Positions 16,460-27,267 of a stretch of DNA of 64,000 nt are shown here, one piece after another (within the stretch, counting starts at the first letter, position 1; each line of letters starts with the position of its first letter). The notes below the pieces were generated by a model. It worked only from the letters and a program-made list of their open reading frames with translations. It ran no database searches and was not told the origin of the DNA. Location of the stretch: contig NZ_WPYP01000004.1 of assembly GCF_013030985.1 (NCBI RefSeq), forward strand, positions 186,001-250,000. Direction: 5' to 3'. Position numbers and translations under genes: made by a program. This stretch comes from Ruegeria arenilitoris (GTDB lineage: Bacteria; Pseudomonadota; Alphaproteobacteria; Rhodobacterales; Rhodobacteraceae).

Positions 16460-17299
16460 TCAGAACGCCGCAGCTGCGTCGTTCAAGGCCCAGTTGTATT
16501 TATACCCTTTGACGCGCGCGGCGTTCTGCAGCCGCGCGCGTAATTCCGGATCGGCCGCCGTCTGGAGATAGTCCAGAACTGCCTGCTCATTCGGCCCGAA
16601 ATCTTCTTGGAACCAGATGTAAATTTTCGACAGGATCAGCCCACCGCGGTCATCGAACCGAACCCCGCGCGGGTCGTTGATATAGGCGCGTTCGGCGGCG
16701 GCAAAGTCCCGCTCCAGCGTCTCGGCCTGCCAGGCGCGGTCCATCAGGTTTGGGCAGCCTACAGCGGCGCAGTTCAATGCGTAATGGATGCGCGGCTCGT
16801 CGAAAGTGGGCCGGATGATGCGGTGTTCGATATCGTTCAGGCTCAGGGTCTGCCCCGCAACCTGCACCAGCGGGCGGTTCCAGGGGCCTATGGAGAGGGG
16901 GCCATCCTTGATGACGCGGATTGAGGTGACGGGGTAATTGTCGAGAACCACAACGACCGTCACCGCATTATACAGGTTGATCCAATAGGCCAGTTGCTGA
17001 TCACGTGTCAGCCGCGTTGGGTCCACGGCTTGCAGATCGGTCAGATACCCGTCCAGCCGCACCCGATCCGCCGGGGTTACTTGCCCATACGCCACTCGAT
17101 TCACACCCATCGCATCCGGGGCGACATAGCGGGACAGAAAAGCGCTCCAGTCCTGGTGGTCGAGCCGCTGACCCGGCGCGGAGGCGAAACGGGTCAGGGT
17201 TTGCCCCGGAAGCACCTTGGGGGCCGGCAATGCCAGACGTTCGACACTGGCGCAGGCGGCCAACAGGGGCAGCAACATCACGATCAGCAGCTTTTTCAT
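16460..17299 (-). CDS. DUF547 lipoprotein
   Basis: 279 residues. The lipoprotein signal has lipobox LLAAC with Cys16. The DUF547 region is evident: LAYWINLYNAVTVVVVLDNYPV, the conserved HYALNCAAVGCPNL with two cysteines, and LSKIYIWFQEDFG. DUF547 proteins resemble papain/transglutaminase-like folds, with Cys and His as putative catalytic residues, but the reaction is unknown. Residue 2 after the lipid Cys is Ala, giving no inner-membrane retention signal, so it is probably an outer-membrane lipoprotein. Its start overlaps the stop of the upstream radical SAM gene by 4 bases, tying the two in one operon. Confidence 0.88.
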   Translation of the reverse strand: MKKLLIVMLLPLLAACASVERLALPAPKVLPGQTLTRFASAPGQRLDHQDWSAFLSRYVAPDAMGVNRVAYGQVTPADRVRLDGYLTDLQAVDPTRLTRDQQLAYWINLYNAVTVVVVLDNYPVTSIRVIKDGPLSIGPWNRPLVQVAGQTLSLNDIEHRIIRPTFDEPRIHYALNCAAVGCPNLMDRAWQAETLERDFAAAERAYINDPRGVRFDDRGGLILSKIYIWFQEDFGPNEQAVLDYLQTAADPELRARLQNAARVKGYKYNWALNDAAAAF

Positions 17300-18657
17300 G
17301 AGGCATCCTTTAGGGCCTGACGCACCGCCCGCATCTGCCCCTTCAACCGCTTGAGAGGCGCCAATGTGGGATCGTTCAGGTCGGGCAAGTCAGAACACGC
17401 AGATAAACGGGGCACCGCCGCGTTCCACCATCTTGGCCCGGTGGGCCCGTCGATCCGGTCCGGGCTGGCCAGATGCTGATCGCGCTGCGCGTTGTGCACG
17501 CACATCGACAAGGGGCCCTTCGCCGTCGCCACCATGAATACGCAAGAGGCGCAGCGGTCGTCCTCCAACGCGTCGGCGGCCATGAAGTTGTGGATGAACA
17601 CAGCCTGCCGTCGCACCGGACCACGCAACAAACCCGTCCCCAGACGCGCCACGCAAACGGCCAGATGCCCAAGAACGCGCAGCGCCAACAACGGATGACG
17701 CCGGATCGTGCGCCGCAGCTTGGCTTGGATACGGATGTGGGCATCCTGCCTGTCATCCACGCCTTCCAACGCGGCGATCACCCGATGCACCAGACGCCGG
17801 TTCGACAGCAGCGAGACCGCGCGCCCTCCGGCGGTGACGACACTGGCATAGCGGTTGCACTTGGAATGCCCCACCGCCGCCGTGCCGAAATGCAGCGGCA
17901 CCTCATAGCCCGCCTCAATCGCGCGCGCGACGCTGTCCTGCGTGATCGCATCGGGCCGCGCGCGCAGGACGCCGCGCCCGGTATCGGCCTGCATCTGGAA
18001 TGAGACAAAGGCGACCTCGGGGCAATCCCGCAGAAACCGTGCCAGCATCGGAAGATCGTCGAAATTGCCCGCGAATACGGTGGTGTTGAACAGAATCCGC
18101 AACCCCAGCCCCTGCGCCCGGCGGATATAGGCGCGGCGCACGGTGTTCAGCTCGACCTCACTGCCAAAGGCTTTGCGGCCCTGTGTCATGTCCACATGAA
18201 AGGCCACATCGTCCAGCCCTGCCGCCGCCAGCCGTGTCAGCATCGCCCGGCTGGCGCGGATACCGTTTGTCATCAGGCAGGATCGCATCCCCAAGCGACG
18301 GATCTCGCGGCACAACGCCTCTAGATCCGCGACTTTGCGCAGGGTCGGATCACCCCCGGTCAGCTGCACCGAAACCCCGGTGCCGTAGTGGCTGCGGATC
18401 GTTGCCAACCGCGCAAACAGGACCGAGAGCGGCGGATCATAGGTCATCTCGGCCCGATCCGAGAGGTAACACAGCGTACAGTCCAGATTGCAGCGCTGTG
18501 TGACCTCAAGCGCGACGCAGGCGATCGGAAAGAACCGCCCCGCCGTCTGGCCCGCACCGTATTCCCCGCAGCTTTGCAGCCCAGCACGCAACGGCGCGCG
18601 CCGATCGGTGCCGGTGAATGTGCGTCCTGCAGGCGCTATGACGGGATGATCTTTCAT
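17296..18657 (-). CDS. Radical SAM protein with C-terminal cysteine cluster
   Basis: 453 residues. The radical SAM signature RCNLDCTLC gives cluster cysteines 56, 60 and 63 (C-x3-C-x2-C), followed by the SAM-binding GGDPTLR and TNGIRASR segments. A C-terminal CASC...C motif (about residues 375-395) could bind a further cluster, as in SPASM/twitch enzymes, although an insertion (about 290-365) separates it from the core. It should be a cytosolic radical enzyme with unknown substrate. The 4-base overlap with a DUF547 lipoprotein gene suggests a joint, envelope-related pathway. No peptide precursor gene of RiPP type was seen nearby. Confidence 0.9.
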   Translation of the reverse strand: MKDHPVIAPAGRTFTGTDRRAPLRAGLQSCGEYGAGQTAGRFFPIACVALEVTQRCNLDCTLCYLSDRAEMTYDPPLSVLFARLATIRSHYGTGVSVQLTGGDPTLRKVADLEALCREIRRLGMRSCLMTNGIRASRAMLTRLAAAGLDDVAFHVDMTQGRKAFGSEVELNTVRRAYIRRAQGLGLRILFNTTVFAGNFDDLPMLARFLRDCPEVAFVSFQMQADTGRGVLRARPDAITQDSVARAIEAGYEVPLHFGTAAVGHSKCNRYASVVTAGGRAVSLLSNRRLVHRVIAALEGVDDRQDAHIRIQAKLRRTIRRHPLLALRVLGHLAVCVARLGTGLLRGPVRRQAVFIHNFMAADALEDDRCASCVFMVATAKGPLSMCVHNAQRDQHLASPDRIDGPTGPRWWNAAVPRLSACSDLPDLNDPTLAPLKRLKGQMRAVRQALKDAS

Positions 18658-18728
18658 GCCGCCAAGCTAGAGAGGCCGGAAGCCTACGGCCACGCCCTCT
18701 CACGCCAACGTGCGGGTCGGTGATCAAA

Positions 18729-19439
18729 TTAACCGCAACAGCCGCTGGACTGTTGGATCTGCGGCGTGGCTGGTGCCTCGTCCACGTTAGCCCCGCGGCC
18801 CACCCATGTTCGATCCGCAAGATAGAAATCGGCAAAGCGGGCGTCGAAATCATCGGACACGGATTTCTGCGCGATACCCGTAGCCAGCAGGGCCTGCTGC
18901 CATGCCTTCACTCTGGGGTACTCTGCCAGCATGTCGTGTCCGCTGTGATCGGCCACAATCGCGGCGCGGTGCAATAGAGGCAGCCAAGCCATGTCGACAT
19001 TACCCAGCGCCTCGCCTGCGAAGAACGGGCCATCGCCCAATTGTTTTTCCGCCTTGGTGAAAGAGGCGTTCAGCCTGTTCATACGCTCGGCAAACACTGC
19101 GCTGTCTGCACTTTGCATAGCGCTGCACTGAACCAGGTAATGCTTGCTGGCCTGATAACTCCAGGCGCGGTTCAGCGCGCGTTGTTCAGGCGTCAGATCG
19201 GGTTGCAGCGGGGCGGCGACCTCGTCGAGGTATTCGACAATTGCGTCCGACTCGAACAGGGGTATGCCGCCTTCGGTCACCAGCACCGGCACCTGGCCCG
19301 TGGGTGATAGCTCCATAAACCAGTCCGGCTTGTCGCTGAGGCTGATAAAGTCGATTTGATACGGAACCCGCTTGGCCTCGAGCAGCGCGGTGACACGCTG
19401 AACGAACGGGCAGATTTTAAAGCTGATGATACGGATCAT
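18729..19439 (-). CDS. Glutathione S-transferase family protein with CCG tail
   Basis: 236 residues. The thioredoxin-fold N-domain starts MIRIISFKICPFVQRV with active-site Cys10 (Omega/Beta-like CPF) and has the glutathione-binding SPTGQVPVL and LFESDAIVEYLDE segments. A helical C-domain follows, with the N-capping NVDMAWLPLL. A Cys-type active site favours thiol transferase or dehydroascorbate reductase chemistry over conjugation. The C-terminus is extended beyond the GST fold and ends SSGCCG, an unusual vicinal dicysteine. It lies 64 bases downstream of a sigma factor gene whose product also ends in cysteines, so a shared redox or metal theme is plausible. Confidence 0.88.
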   Translation of the reverse strand: MIRIISFKICPFVQRVTALLEAKRVPYQIDFISLSDKPDWFMELSPTGQVPVLVTEGGIPLFESDAIVEYLDEVAAPLQPDLTPEQRALNRAWSYQASKHYLVQCSAMQSADSAVFAERMNRLNASFTKAEKQLGDGPFFAGEALGNVDMAWLPLLHRAAIVADHSGHDMLAEYPRVKAWQQALLATGIAQKSVSDDFDARFADFYLADRTWVGRGANVDEAPATPQIQQSSGCCG

Positions 19440-19503
19440 TGGTCTTTCCTTTTGGTTGCTTCACCTGTCAGACGAAGCCCACGCCAAAAAGACGACGATC
19501 AGA

Positions 19504-20043
19504 TCAACATTTTTTGCAGTCGGTGGTTTTTTCCTGCACGTCCGAGATGTTTCCACGTACGTCCATCGAGATATCGCAGCAGTCTTCGAACACCTTGCGC
19601 AGCTCGGCCCGGCCCTTCTGAACGCGGGATTTGAGCGTTGAATAGGACAGGCCCTGTGCCTGTGCATAGTCGCGCTGAGACATACCGTTGATGTCGATTT
19701 CCATCAGCATATCCGCAGTTTCCTGCGGCAGGCCGCGAATGAAGGGCTCGACACAGCCTTCCAGATCCTGACGGATTTCGGGATCGTCGCGGTGATACCA
19801 TAGGTCATCCGGGTGCGCTTCGGCCCGGCCCGATTTCCGATAATAGTCAATGATCGTGCGGTCGGCTGTTTGAAACAACCAAGGCTGCAGTTTTGCCGGG
19901 TCCTTCAGGTTGGGCAGGCCGGTGAAGACTTTGACAGAGATCTCTTGCAGCAGGTCATCCACATCCGCTGCGTTGGGCACACGCGAATGCAGGAACGCCT
20001 TCAGGCGTGCGCGGTACTTGGGCCAGATTTCTTCGATCTGCAT
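19504..20043 (-). CDS. ECF RNA polymerase sigma factor, SigZ-like, with cysteine tail
   Basis: 179 residues. Region 2 (VDDLLQEISVKVFTGL, LQPWLFQTADRTIIDYYRK) and region 4 (LPQETADMLMEIDINGMSQRDYAQAQGLSYSTLKSRVQKGRAELR) are complete. The tail after region 4 carries C155, C156, C176 and C179 (DCCDIS and DCKKC), as in SigZ-type sigma factors. These may bind a metal or form disulphides. No anti-sigma gene follows; instead a GST with a CCG end does. It starts 6 bases after rppH on the same strand, so rppH, sigma factor and GST may form one operon. Region 4 recognition (QRDYAQAQGLSYSTLKSRV) is intact, so the protein should be active. Confidence 0.92.
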   Translation of the reverse strand: MQIEEIWPKYRARLKAFLHSRVPNAADVDDLLQEISVKVFTGLPNLKDPAKLQPWLFQTADRTIIDYYRKSGRAEAHPDDLWYHRDDPEIRQDLEGCVEPFIRGLPQETADMLMEIDINGMSQRDYAQAQGLSYSTLKSRVQKGRAELRKVFEDCCDISMDVRGNISDVQEKTTDCKKC

Positions 20044-20049
20044 GCCGTC

Positions 20050-20535
20050 TTATGACAGGTGACCGGCAAAGGCGGCAACCACCTGCTGATACACCTCCCG
20101 TTTGAAAGGCACGATCTCTTCGATCAGGCGGGATGGCTCCTGCCATTTCCAACGGGTGAACTCCGGATGGTCGGTTTCGATATTGATCTGATCGTCGCGG
20201 CCGGTGAAGCGCAGCAGGAACCATTTCTGCTGCTGCCCGCGATAGCGGCCTTTCCAGATGTTTGGCACGATGTCATGCGGCAGATCATAGGGCAGCCAAC
20301 CGGGGGTCTCGGCCACGACCTCGACCAGATCGGCGGTCACGCCGGTTTCTTCCCACAGCTCGCGCAGGGCCGCATCGCGGGGGGCTTCGCCCTTGTCCAC
20401 GCCGCCCTGGGGCATCTGCCAGGCGTCCGCGTGGCGGTCGTTGCGCTGACCGACGAAGATCTTGCCCTCGGCATTCATCAGCATCAGCCCGACGCAGGGG
20501 CGATAGGGCAGTTTGGCGATTTCTTCGGGGGTCAT
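20050..20535 (-). CDS. rppH: RNA pyrophosphohydrolase (Nudix)
   Basis: 161 residues. It removes pyrophosphate from the 5' triphosphate of mRNA and so starts decay. The Nudix box [23 protein letters not shown] fits G-x5-E-x7-REUxEExGU. The N-terminal [12 protein letters not shown] and the later [18 protein letters not shown] and [24 protein letters not shown] segments are typical of RppH rather than generic Nudix enzymes. ATG 20535 is chosen because the nine residues upstream are not conserved-looking and ACGAGG precedes it. Followed by the sigma factor gene. With pnp this is a second RNA-decay gene in the window. Confidence 0.92.
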   Translation of the reverse strand: MTPEEIAKLPYRPCVGLMLMNAEGKIFVGQRNDRHADAWQMPQGGVDKGEAPRDAALRELWEETGVTADLVEVVAETPGWLPYDLPHDIVPNIWKGRYRGQQQKWFLLRFTGRDDQINIETDHPEFTRWKWQEPSRLIEEIVPFKREVYQQVVAAFAGHLS

Positions 20536-20606
20536 ACGCGGCCTCGTACATTGCTCTGGCAACTCTGTATCAAGCGGTTCAGGAACAGCAAAGGGTGTGA
20601 CGTTAG

Positions 20607-22700
<2,094 letters not shown>

Positions 22701-22713
<13 letters not shown>

Positions 22714-23309
22714 GCCAGCTTGACGCCCAGCGCACCGAACGTTGTCGCGAAACACCGTTTTATCCAGGCCATCACGGATGGTCTGCGAATGACGTAATCC
22801 CGTGCAAGGGCTGCACAGGCACCGTACCCGACAAAGACCACAAAGGTCATCGCCATAAAGGTGGTGGCCAGCCTGACCAGTTCCAAACCGGCATTCGCTG
22901 TGCCGGCCGGCAGAAACTGAGGCAGGAAGGCCAGAAAAAACAGGGACAGCTTGGGATTAAGAACATTGATCAACGTCCCGGTTACCGCAATCTTGAGGTG
23001 ACCCACCGAGGACTTCTCGGCGTTTACTTCCAAAGCTCCGCCTTCTTTGACAATACCCCAAGCCATATAGAACAGGTAAAGGACACCCAGATACTTGATG
23101 ATCTGAAAGGCCAGCGCGCTGGTATGTAAAAGAGCTGCAAGCCCGATGATACTGGCCAGAGCTGCCGGGACGATCCCCAACGTGCATCCCGCCGCCGCCG
23201 CAAGGCTGGCGCGAAACCCACGCCCTAGGCCCACAGCCAATGTGTAGATCACTCCGGTTCCCGGCAATAACACCACAATTAAGGATGTCAGAAAGAACTC
23301 CAGCGACAT
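22701..23309 (-). CDS. LysE/RhtB-family amino acid exporter
   Basis: 202 residues with about six membrane helices. The N-terminal LLPGTGVIYTLAVGLGRGFRASLAAAAGCTLG matches the conserved first helix and the PGP...G region of the LysE/RhtB translocators, here PGTG instead of PGP. KYLGVLYLFYMAWGI and the central LINVLNPKLSLFFLAFLPQF are also family hallmarks. It exports amino acids or related small molecules; the substrate is unknown. Its stop codon directly abuts that of fadH (convergent). GGAGG lies before the ATG. Confidence 0.9.
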
Positions 23310-23386
23310 ATAGGCCTCCTGTTTTGGCCGACAGAGTTTCCGACATTCAGATTGTTGTAAACCGGTTTCGTGAACGATCTCGGCAA

Positions 23387-23827
23387 CTATTCCACTGTAA
23401 TCGTAATCACCTCGGACACAATCGGCGTGGCGTGCGGGACGTGACCCGCATCACCCAGCACCAGTTGCAGCGTATACTCACCGGGGGCCAGGTCCAGCGT
23501 CACTTCGGTCTGGCCGCCACCGAAATGCAGGTGGTTGTCGTCTGCGGGCAGGCCATAGGCCAGCTCATCCGCGCCGTCCTCGCCCTCACCCAGCGGTGGG
23601 CGGTCGATCAACAGGTGGTGATGGCCGGTGTTTTCCTTCTCGGTCCCGGCGGGGGCCACCCCCATGCCGCTGAGGCCAAAGACCACGGTGACCGGGGATT
23701 GCACGGTGTCCCCATCGGCCAGGTTCACGAAATAGACCTTCGCGTCTGGGTTGGATGCGGTTTCCCCTCCGGCCAGCGCAAGGGTTGCGGACAGGCACAG
23801 GGCAGCTAAGGCAAGCAAGGCTTTCAT
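23387..23827 (-). CDS. Exported DUF4399 protein
   Basis: 146 residues. A signal peptide (MKALLALAALCLSATLALAGG) is followed by a single beta-sandwich-like domain: KVYFVNLADGDTVQSPVTVVFGLSGMGVAPAG, GHHHLLID, NHLHFGGGQTEVTLDLAPGEYTLQLVLGD and VVSEVITITVE-like end. This is the DUF4399 pattern. The clustered histidines (TGHHHLLID, DNHLHFG, DAGHVPH) look suited to metal binding, possibly copper. Periplasmic location is expected. GGAGGAG precedes ATG 23827. Gene stands alone, divergent from a LysR regulator 228 bases away. Confidence 0.85.
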   Translation of the reverse strand: MKALLALAALCLSATLALAGGETASNPDAKVYFVNLADGDTVQSPVTVVFGLSGMGVAPAGTEKENTGHHHLLIDRPPLGEGEDGADELAYGLPADDNHLHFGGGQTEVTLDLAPGEYTLQLVLGDAGHVPHATPIVSEVITITVE

Positions 23828-24055
23828 GATCTCCTCCGTGGTCACAAATTTGCCATGCTCATCTTAACACATTCGGGCAAAAACGCCGAAATTCCTAGGC
23901 TTGCAGGCCCTGCAGCGGCACCGGAAACCATTGTTTCCGCGTTTCCCATCTGCAAACGATCTGATTCAAATCCCTGATATTATCCCATGTCTGCCCTGTT
24001 TCCGCCCAGATTGAAGGCGAAAGTCGGGCAAAGACTATGCACCCGGGGAACGAGA

Positions 24056-24961
24056 ATGGATCGACTTACCGAAATGGAAGCCTTTGCCAATGTGGTGGAC
24101 CAGGGTGGATTCACCGATGCGGCCAAGAAGATGGGCATCTCCAAATCGGCCGTGTCAAAGCACGTGTCCAGCCTTGAGGCCCGCCTGGGCGCACGGCTGC
24201 TGAACCGCACGACACGCCGTGTTTCCCCCACCGAGATCGGGCTGGCCTATTACGACCGCGCGCGCCGCGTGCTGAATGACGCAGGCGAGGCAGATGCGCT
24301 GGTGACCTCGATGCAGTCCGCCCCCTCAGGTCTGCTGAGGATCAGCGTGGCGACGGATTTCGGCGTGAATCACCTGTCGCCGGTTCTTTCGGATTTCCTC
24401 GCCGCCTATCCGGACATCACCGTGAACATGGTGCTGAACAACCGTTATGTTGAGTTGATCTCGGAAGGGTTCGACGTCGCCGTGCGTATAGGCGAGCTGG
24501 AAGACAGCACCCTGCGCGCCCGCAAGCTGACCGAAACCGTGAAACGCATGGTTGCCGCGCCCAGCTATATCGAGAAATTCGGGCGTCCGCAGAAGATTGA
24601 CGACCTGAACGAACACAAGCTGCTGCACTACTCCAGCCAATCCTCGGGCAATGTCTGGAAACTGACTGCACCTTCAGGTGAAAAGCGGCAGGTCCGCACC
24701 GCTGGCTGGCTGAGCGTGAACGACGGCCAGTCGCTGTTGAACGCAGCCATGTCGGGTCTGGGGATCGCGTATCTGCCCAGCTACCTATATGCAGACGCGC
24801 TGAAATCCGGTGCAGTTCTGGATGCGATGCCGTCGCTGCCGGATGAGGTGCAGGGCATCTACGCCGTCTACCCGCCCGGCCGCTTTACCCAGCCCAAAGT
24901 GCGGGCATTCATTGATTTTCTTGTCGAGTCCTTCAACGAAAAGGGCCCGATGGACTGGTAA
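24056..24961 (+). CDS. LysR-family transcriptional regulator
   Basis: 301 residues. The winged helix-turn-helix is at the N-terminus (MEAFANVVDQGGFTDAAKKMGISKSAVSKHVSSLEARLGARLLNRTTR), followed by a linker helix and a periplasmic-binding-like effector domain beginning LLRISVATDFG. It belongs to the large group of LysR proteins acting on a neighbouring or redox/aromatic gene (TTRRVSPTEIG, YDRARRVLNDAGEAD). ATG 24056 is used because GAACGAGA precedes it and the following residues begin the helix-turn-helix at the usual place. Possible targets are the divergent DUF4399 gene or the SDR gene downstream; not resolved. Confidence 0.93.
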   Translation: MDRLTEMEAFANVVDQGGFTDAAKKMGISKSAVSKHVSSLEARLGARLLNRTTRRVSPTEIGLAYYDRARRVLNDAGEADALVTSMQSAPSGLLRISVATDFGVNHLSPVLSDFLAAYPDITVNMVLNNRYVELISEGFDVAVRIGELEDSTLRARKLTETVKRMVAAPSYIEKFGRPQKIDDLNEHKLLHYSSQSSGNVWKLTAPSGEKRQVRTAGWLSVNDGQSLLNAAMSGLGIAYLPSYLYADALKSGAVLDAMPSLPDEVQGIYAVYPPGRFTQPKVRAFIDFLVESFNEKGPMDW

Positions 24962-24985
24962 TATCTCCCCGGTGAACCTCGACGG

Positions 24986-25012
24986 CCCGCGCATCTGTGC
25001 GGGTCTTTTTTT
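24986..25012 (+). terminator. Rho-independent terminator of the LysR gene
   Basis: CCCGC (24986-24990) pairs with GCGGG (24999-25003), extended by one G-T pair and a C-G pair toward the loop, and is followed by TCTTTTTTT. It lies 25 bases after the stop codon. Confidence 0.88.
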
Positions 25013-25018
25013 GTCCGC

Positions 25019-25729
25019 TCAGAACCGTTCGACCCAGGGGCGCAGGGTCAGTTCGTCACTCCAGGCGGACCGGTCCTGATGGATCAGATGCATATATTCC
25101 CGCGCGATGGCATCCGGGTCCAGCATCGAATCGGGCGTGTCGCCCGCCGCAACCCGGTCCGGATTGCGGATACCACCATCGATATTGATCCAGGCCACAT
25201 GGATGCCTCGGGGGTGCAATTCGCGCGCCATGGATTGCGCCAGTCCCCGTTGCGCGAACTTGCCCATGGCAAAAGGCGCCGACAGCGGGAACCCTTTGAC
25301 CCCGGCCGAGGCACCGGTGAACAGGATCGTGCCACGCCGGTTGTCACGCATCGGCTGATCCAACATGCGCCGGGCGGCGGCCTGACCCAGCAGAAAAGCC
25401 CCATGCGCGGTCACCTCAACCGCCTTGCGGACGGTTTCCGGGTCAAGCTCGGTGATCGGGCCGCGTTGCCGGGCCGAGGGGTTATAACACGCAACCCGCA
25501 GCTCACCCGGCAGGCCGTCAACCAGCGCTGCCACGCCGTGGGCATCCGTGCCATCCAACTGATGCAGCGTCGCTCCTGTCTCGGCGGCCAAGGGGCCCAG
25601 ATCCGACACGTCGCGGGCGGCCAGGTGCACGGCATAGCCGCCCTGCGACAGGGCCCGCGCGAAAGACGCCGATAGACCGGCCCCCGCACCTATGATCAAT
25701 GCCTGCGGCGTAGGTGTCTGGTCGGGCAT
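25019..25729 (-). CDS. Atypical short-chain dehydrogenase/reductase lacking the catalytic Tyr
   Basis: 236 residues of the SDR fold. The cofactor turn is GAGAGLSASFARAL (14-27), and the catalytic-type Ser141 is in FTGASAGVKG. Twelve residues on, at the usual Tyr place of YxxxK, there is Phe153 (FAMGK157); Lys157 is kept. The Tyr that donates the proton is thus missing, as in non-catalytic or altered SDR proteins. The NNAG motif is replaced by YNPSARQ. Cofactor binding may persist, but classical oxidoreductase activity is doubtful. It converges on the LysR gene; the ATG follows AAAGGAGCCC. Confidence 0.85.
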   Translation of the reverse strand: MPDQTPTPQALIIGAGAGLSASFARALSQGGYAVHLAARDVSDLGPLAAETGATLHQLDGTDAHGVAALVDGLPGELRVACYNPSARQRGPITELDPETVRKAVEVTAHGAFLLGQAAARRMLDQPMRDNRRGTILFTGASAGVKGFPLSAPFAMGKFAQRGLAQSMARELHPRGIHVAWINIDGGIRNPDRVAAGDTPDSMLDPDAIAREYMHLIHQDRSAWSDELTLRPWVERF

Positions 25730-25781
25730 GTGGGCTCCTTTCGTTTTTGTCGGCGCGCCTATCTGACCTATGTCACAGGGG

Positions 25782-26684
25782 TCAATTGACCAGCAAAACC
25801 GCCTCGACCCGGCGATTCAGATCACGGCCTTCGGGCGTGGCGTTCGAGGTCAGCGGGGCCAGATACCCGATACCACGCGCCTCGATCCGGTCGGCGGCAA
25901 CCCCATGGGCCTCGATCAGACGGGCCCGGACCGCCTGCGCCCGGCCCGTGCTTACCGAGATATTGGCGTCCAGCGCGCCAGTGTCATCCGTGTGACCCAC
26001 CAACGCCAGCCGTGTATCGGGATTGTCGGCCAGATAGGTCGCGATCAGGCCCAGCGAGGCAAAAGGACCTTCGCCCAGCGTGATCTCTCCGGTACGGAAA
26101 TGCAGATCGTCCAAAATGACATGCCCATTCTTTTCCAACGCCGCCAACATCCCGGTGGACGAGCGGACCGTTTCCTCGATCACCAAAGGCGGCGGGGCCT
26201 CTGCCTCAGCCGGAGTGACACGGATCAACTGAATGTACCCGCTGGGCGGGTTGCGGCTGACCAGCAGGCTCAGCACGTCATCGCCGCGGGTGGCGGACAG
26301 AAAACGGTAATCCTGGATCGCCACATACATGTCGGGGGTCGGAACAACTTCGGTTCCGAACCGGAAATCGAACCCGCCACAGGCGCGGGCCTGGCATTCG
26401 AACAGCACGTCATAGCCTTGCGCGACGATCTGATCGCGCAGCGGCGCCAGCAGTTGCAACGTCGTGCTGGATCCCGATTGCAGGCGCCAAGTGATCCGCT
26501 CGACCCGCCCCTCAACCTGCCGCGTGGGCAGGGTGCCGTCGGCAAAAGGGCCGGTGGGCAGGTCATAGCTGTCCAGCAGGCTGATCCGGTCGCTGATCTG
26601 GCGTGCGCCCGAAGGCAGCGTCAGGTCCTGGGCAACACCCGGCCCGGCCAACAGCAACAGGATCAATGAGGCTAAGCGGATCAT
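25782..26684 (-). CDS. Exported OmpA-family protein
   Basis: 300 residues. Signal peptide (MIRLASLILLLLAGPGVAQ) and an N-terminal beta-rich region of about 160 residues with a single disulphide candidate (FECQARACGG). The C-terminal OmpA domain (about 195-300) binds peptidoglycan: VILDDLHFRTGEITLGEG, LALVGHTDDTGALDANISVSTGRAQAVRARLIEAHGV, and RRVEAVLL. The conserved TD and R of the diaminopimelate site are present (HTDDTG, NRRVE). It is a periplasmic or outer-membrane-linked cell-wall protein, with no barrel or TM helix visible. The start overlaps the stop of the AhpD-like gene by 4 bases. Confidence 0.9.
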   Translation of the reverse strand: MIRLASLILLLLAGPGVAQDLTLPSGARQISDRISLLDSYDLPTGPFADGTLPTRQVEGRVERITWRLQSGSSTTLQLLAPLRDQIVAQGYDVLFECQARACGGFDFRFGTEVVPTPDMYVAIQDYRFLSATRGDDVLSLLVSRNPPSGYIQLIRVTPAEAEAPPPLVIEETVRSSTGMLAALEKNGHVILDDLHFRTGEITLGEGPFASLGLIATYLADNPDTRLALVGHTDDTGALDANISVSTGRAQAVRARLIEAHGVAADRIEARGIGYLAPLTSNATPEGRDLNRRVEAVLLVN

Positions 26685-27253
26685 CGGGCCTGCGCGTGGT
26701 ACTGGTCGTTCGGAACCATCGCCGTGGCACTGGCAACCCGGTTCGACATATTGAAAAAGCCGGTCACGTTGGCGATGTCCCAGATATCGCGATCCGTGAA
26801 CCCCACATCCCGCAGGCGCTGGCGGTCGGGTTCCTCGATCTCGGTACTTGCCGAGGTCATCTTGGCGGCAAAGTCCAGCATCGCCCGCTGGCGCGTGTCC
26901 AGAGGCGCAACGCGGTAGTTCATCACCAGCATCTCGCCCAGCTGTGGATCACCCGACAACTGCCGCACCGCTGCACCATGGGCCACAAGGCAGTAAAAGC
27001 ACTTGTTGATAGCCGACACGACCACCGCGATCATCTCGCGCTCCAGCTTGCTGAGGCCGCTGTCACCCAGCATCAGGTCGTTATACATCGCGGTGAAGGC
27101 GTTCAGCTTTTCGATGTCAAAGGCATAGGCTTGCAATACATTTGGCACAAAGCCCAGTTTCTCTACACAGATATCAAAGTATTTCTGCGTCTCGGGCGGC
27201 AGCGGGTCCACCATCGGCAGGTCCAGCGCGGTGGGGGCAGTTTGGTCGGTCAC
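26681..27253 (-). CDS. Peroxidase-related (AhpD/CMD-type) protein
   Basis: 190 residues, all-helical. The redox motif is NKCFYCLVAHG with Cys85, Cys88 and His92, the CxxC-x3-H of AhpD-like proteins of the carboxymuconolactone decarboxylase superfamily. The N-terminal LGFVPNVLQAYAFDIEKLNAF and the later RQRAMLDFAAKMTSAS and RDIWDIANVTGFFNMSNRVA segments mark the uncharacterised peroxidase-related branch. A thiol peroxidase or reductase role in the cytosol is likely; the partner is unknown. Coupled by a 4-base overlap to the OmpA-family gene downstream, which has no obvious functional link. Confidence 0.92.
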   Translation of the reverse strand: MTDQTAPTALDLPMVDPLPPETQKYFDICVEKLGFVPNVLQAYAFDIEKLNAFTAMYNDLMLGDSGLSKLEREMIAVVVSAINKCFYCLVAHGAAVRQLSGDPQLGEMLVMNYRVAPLDTRQRAMLDFAAKMTSASTEIEEPDRQRLRDVGFTDRDIWDIANVTGFFNMSNRVASATAMVPNDQYHAQAR

Positions 27254-27267
27254 GTCGGGCTTTCTCC

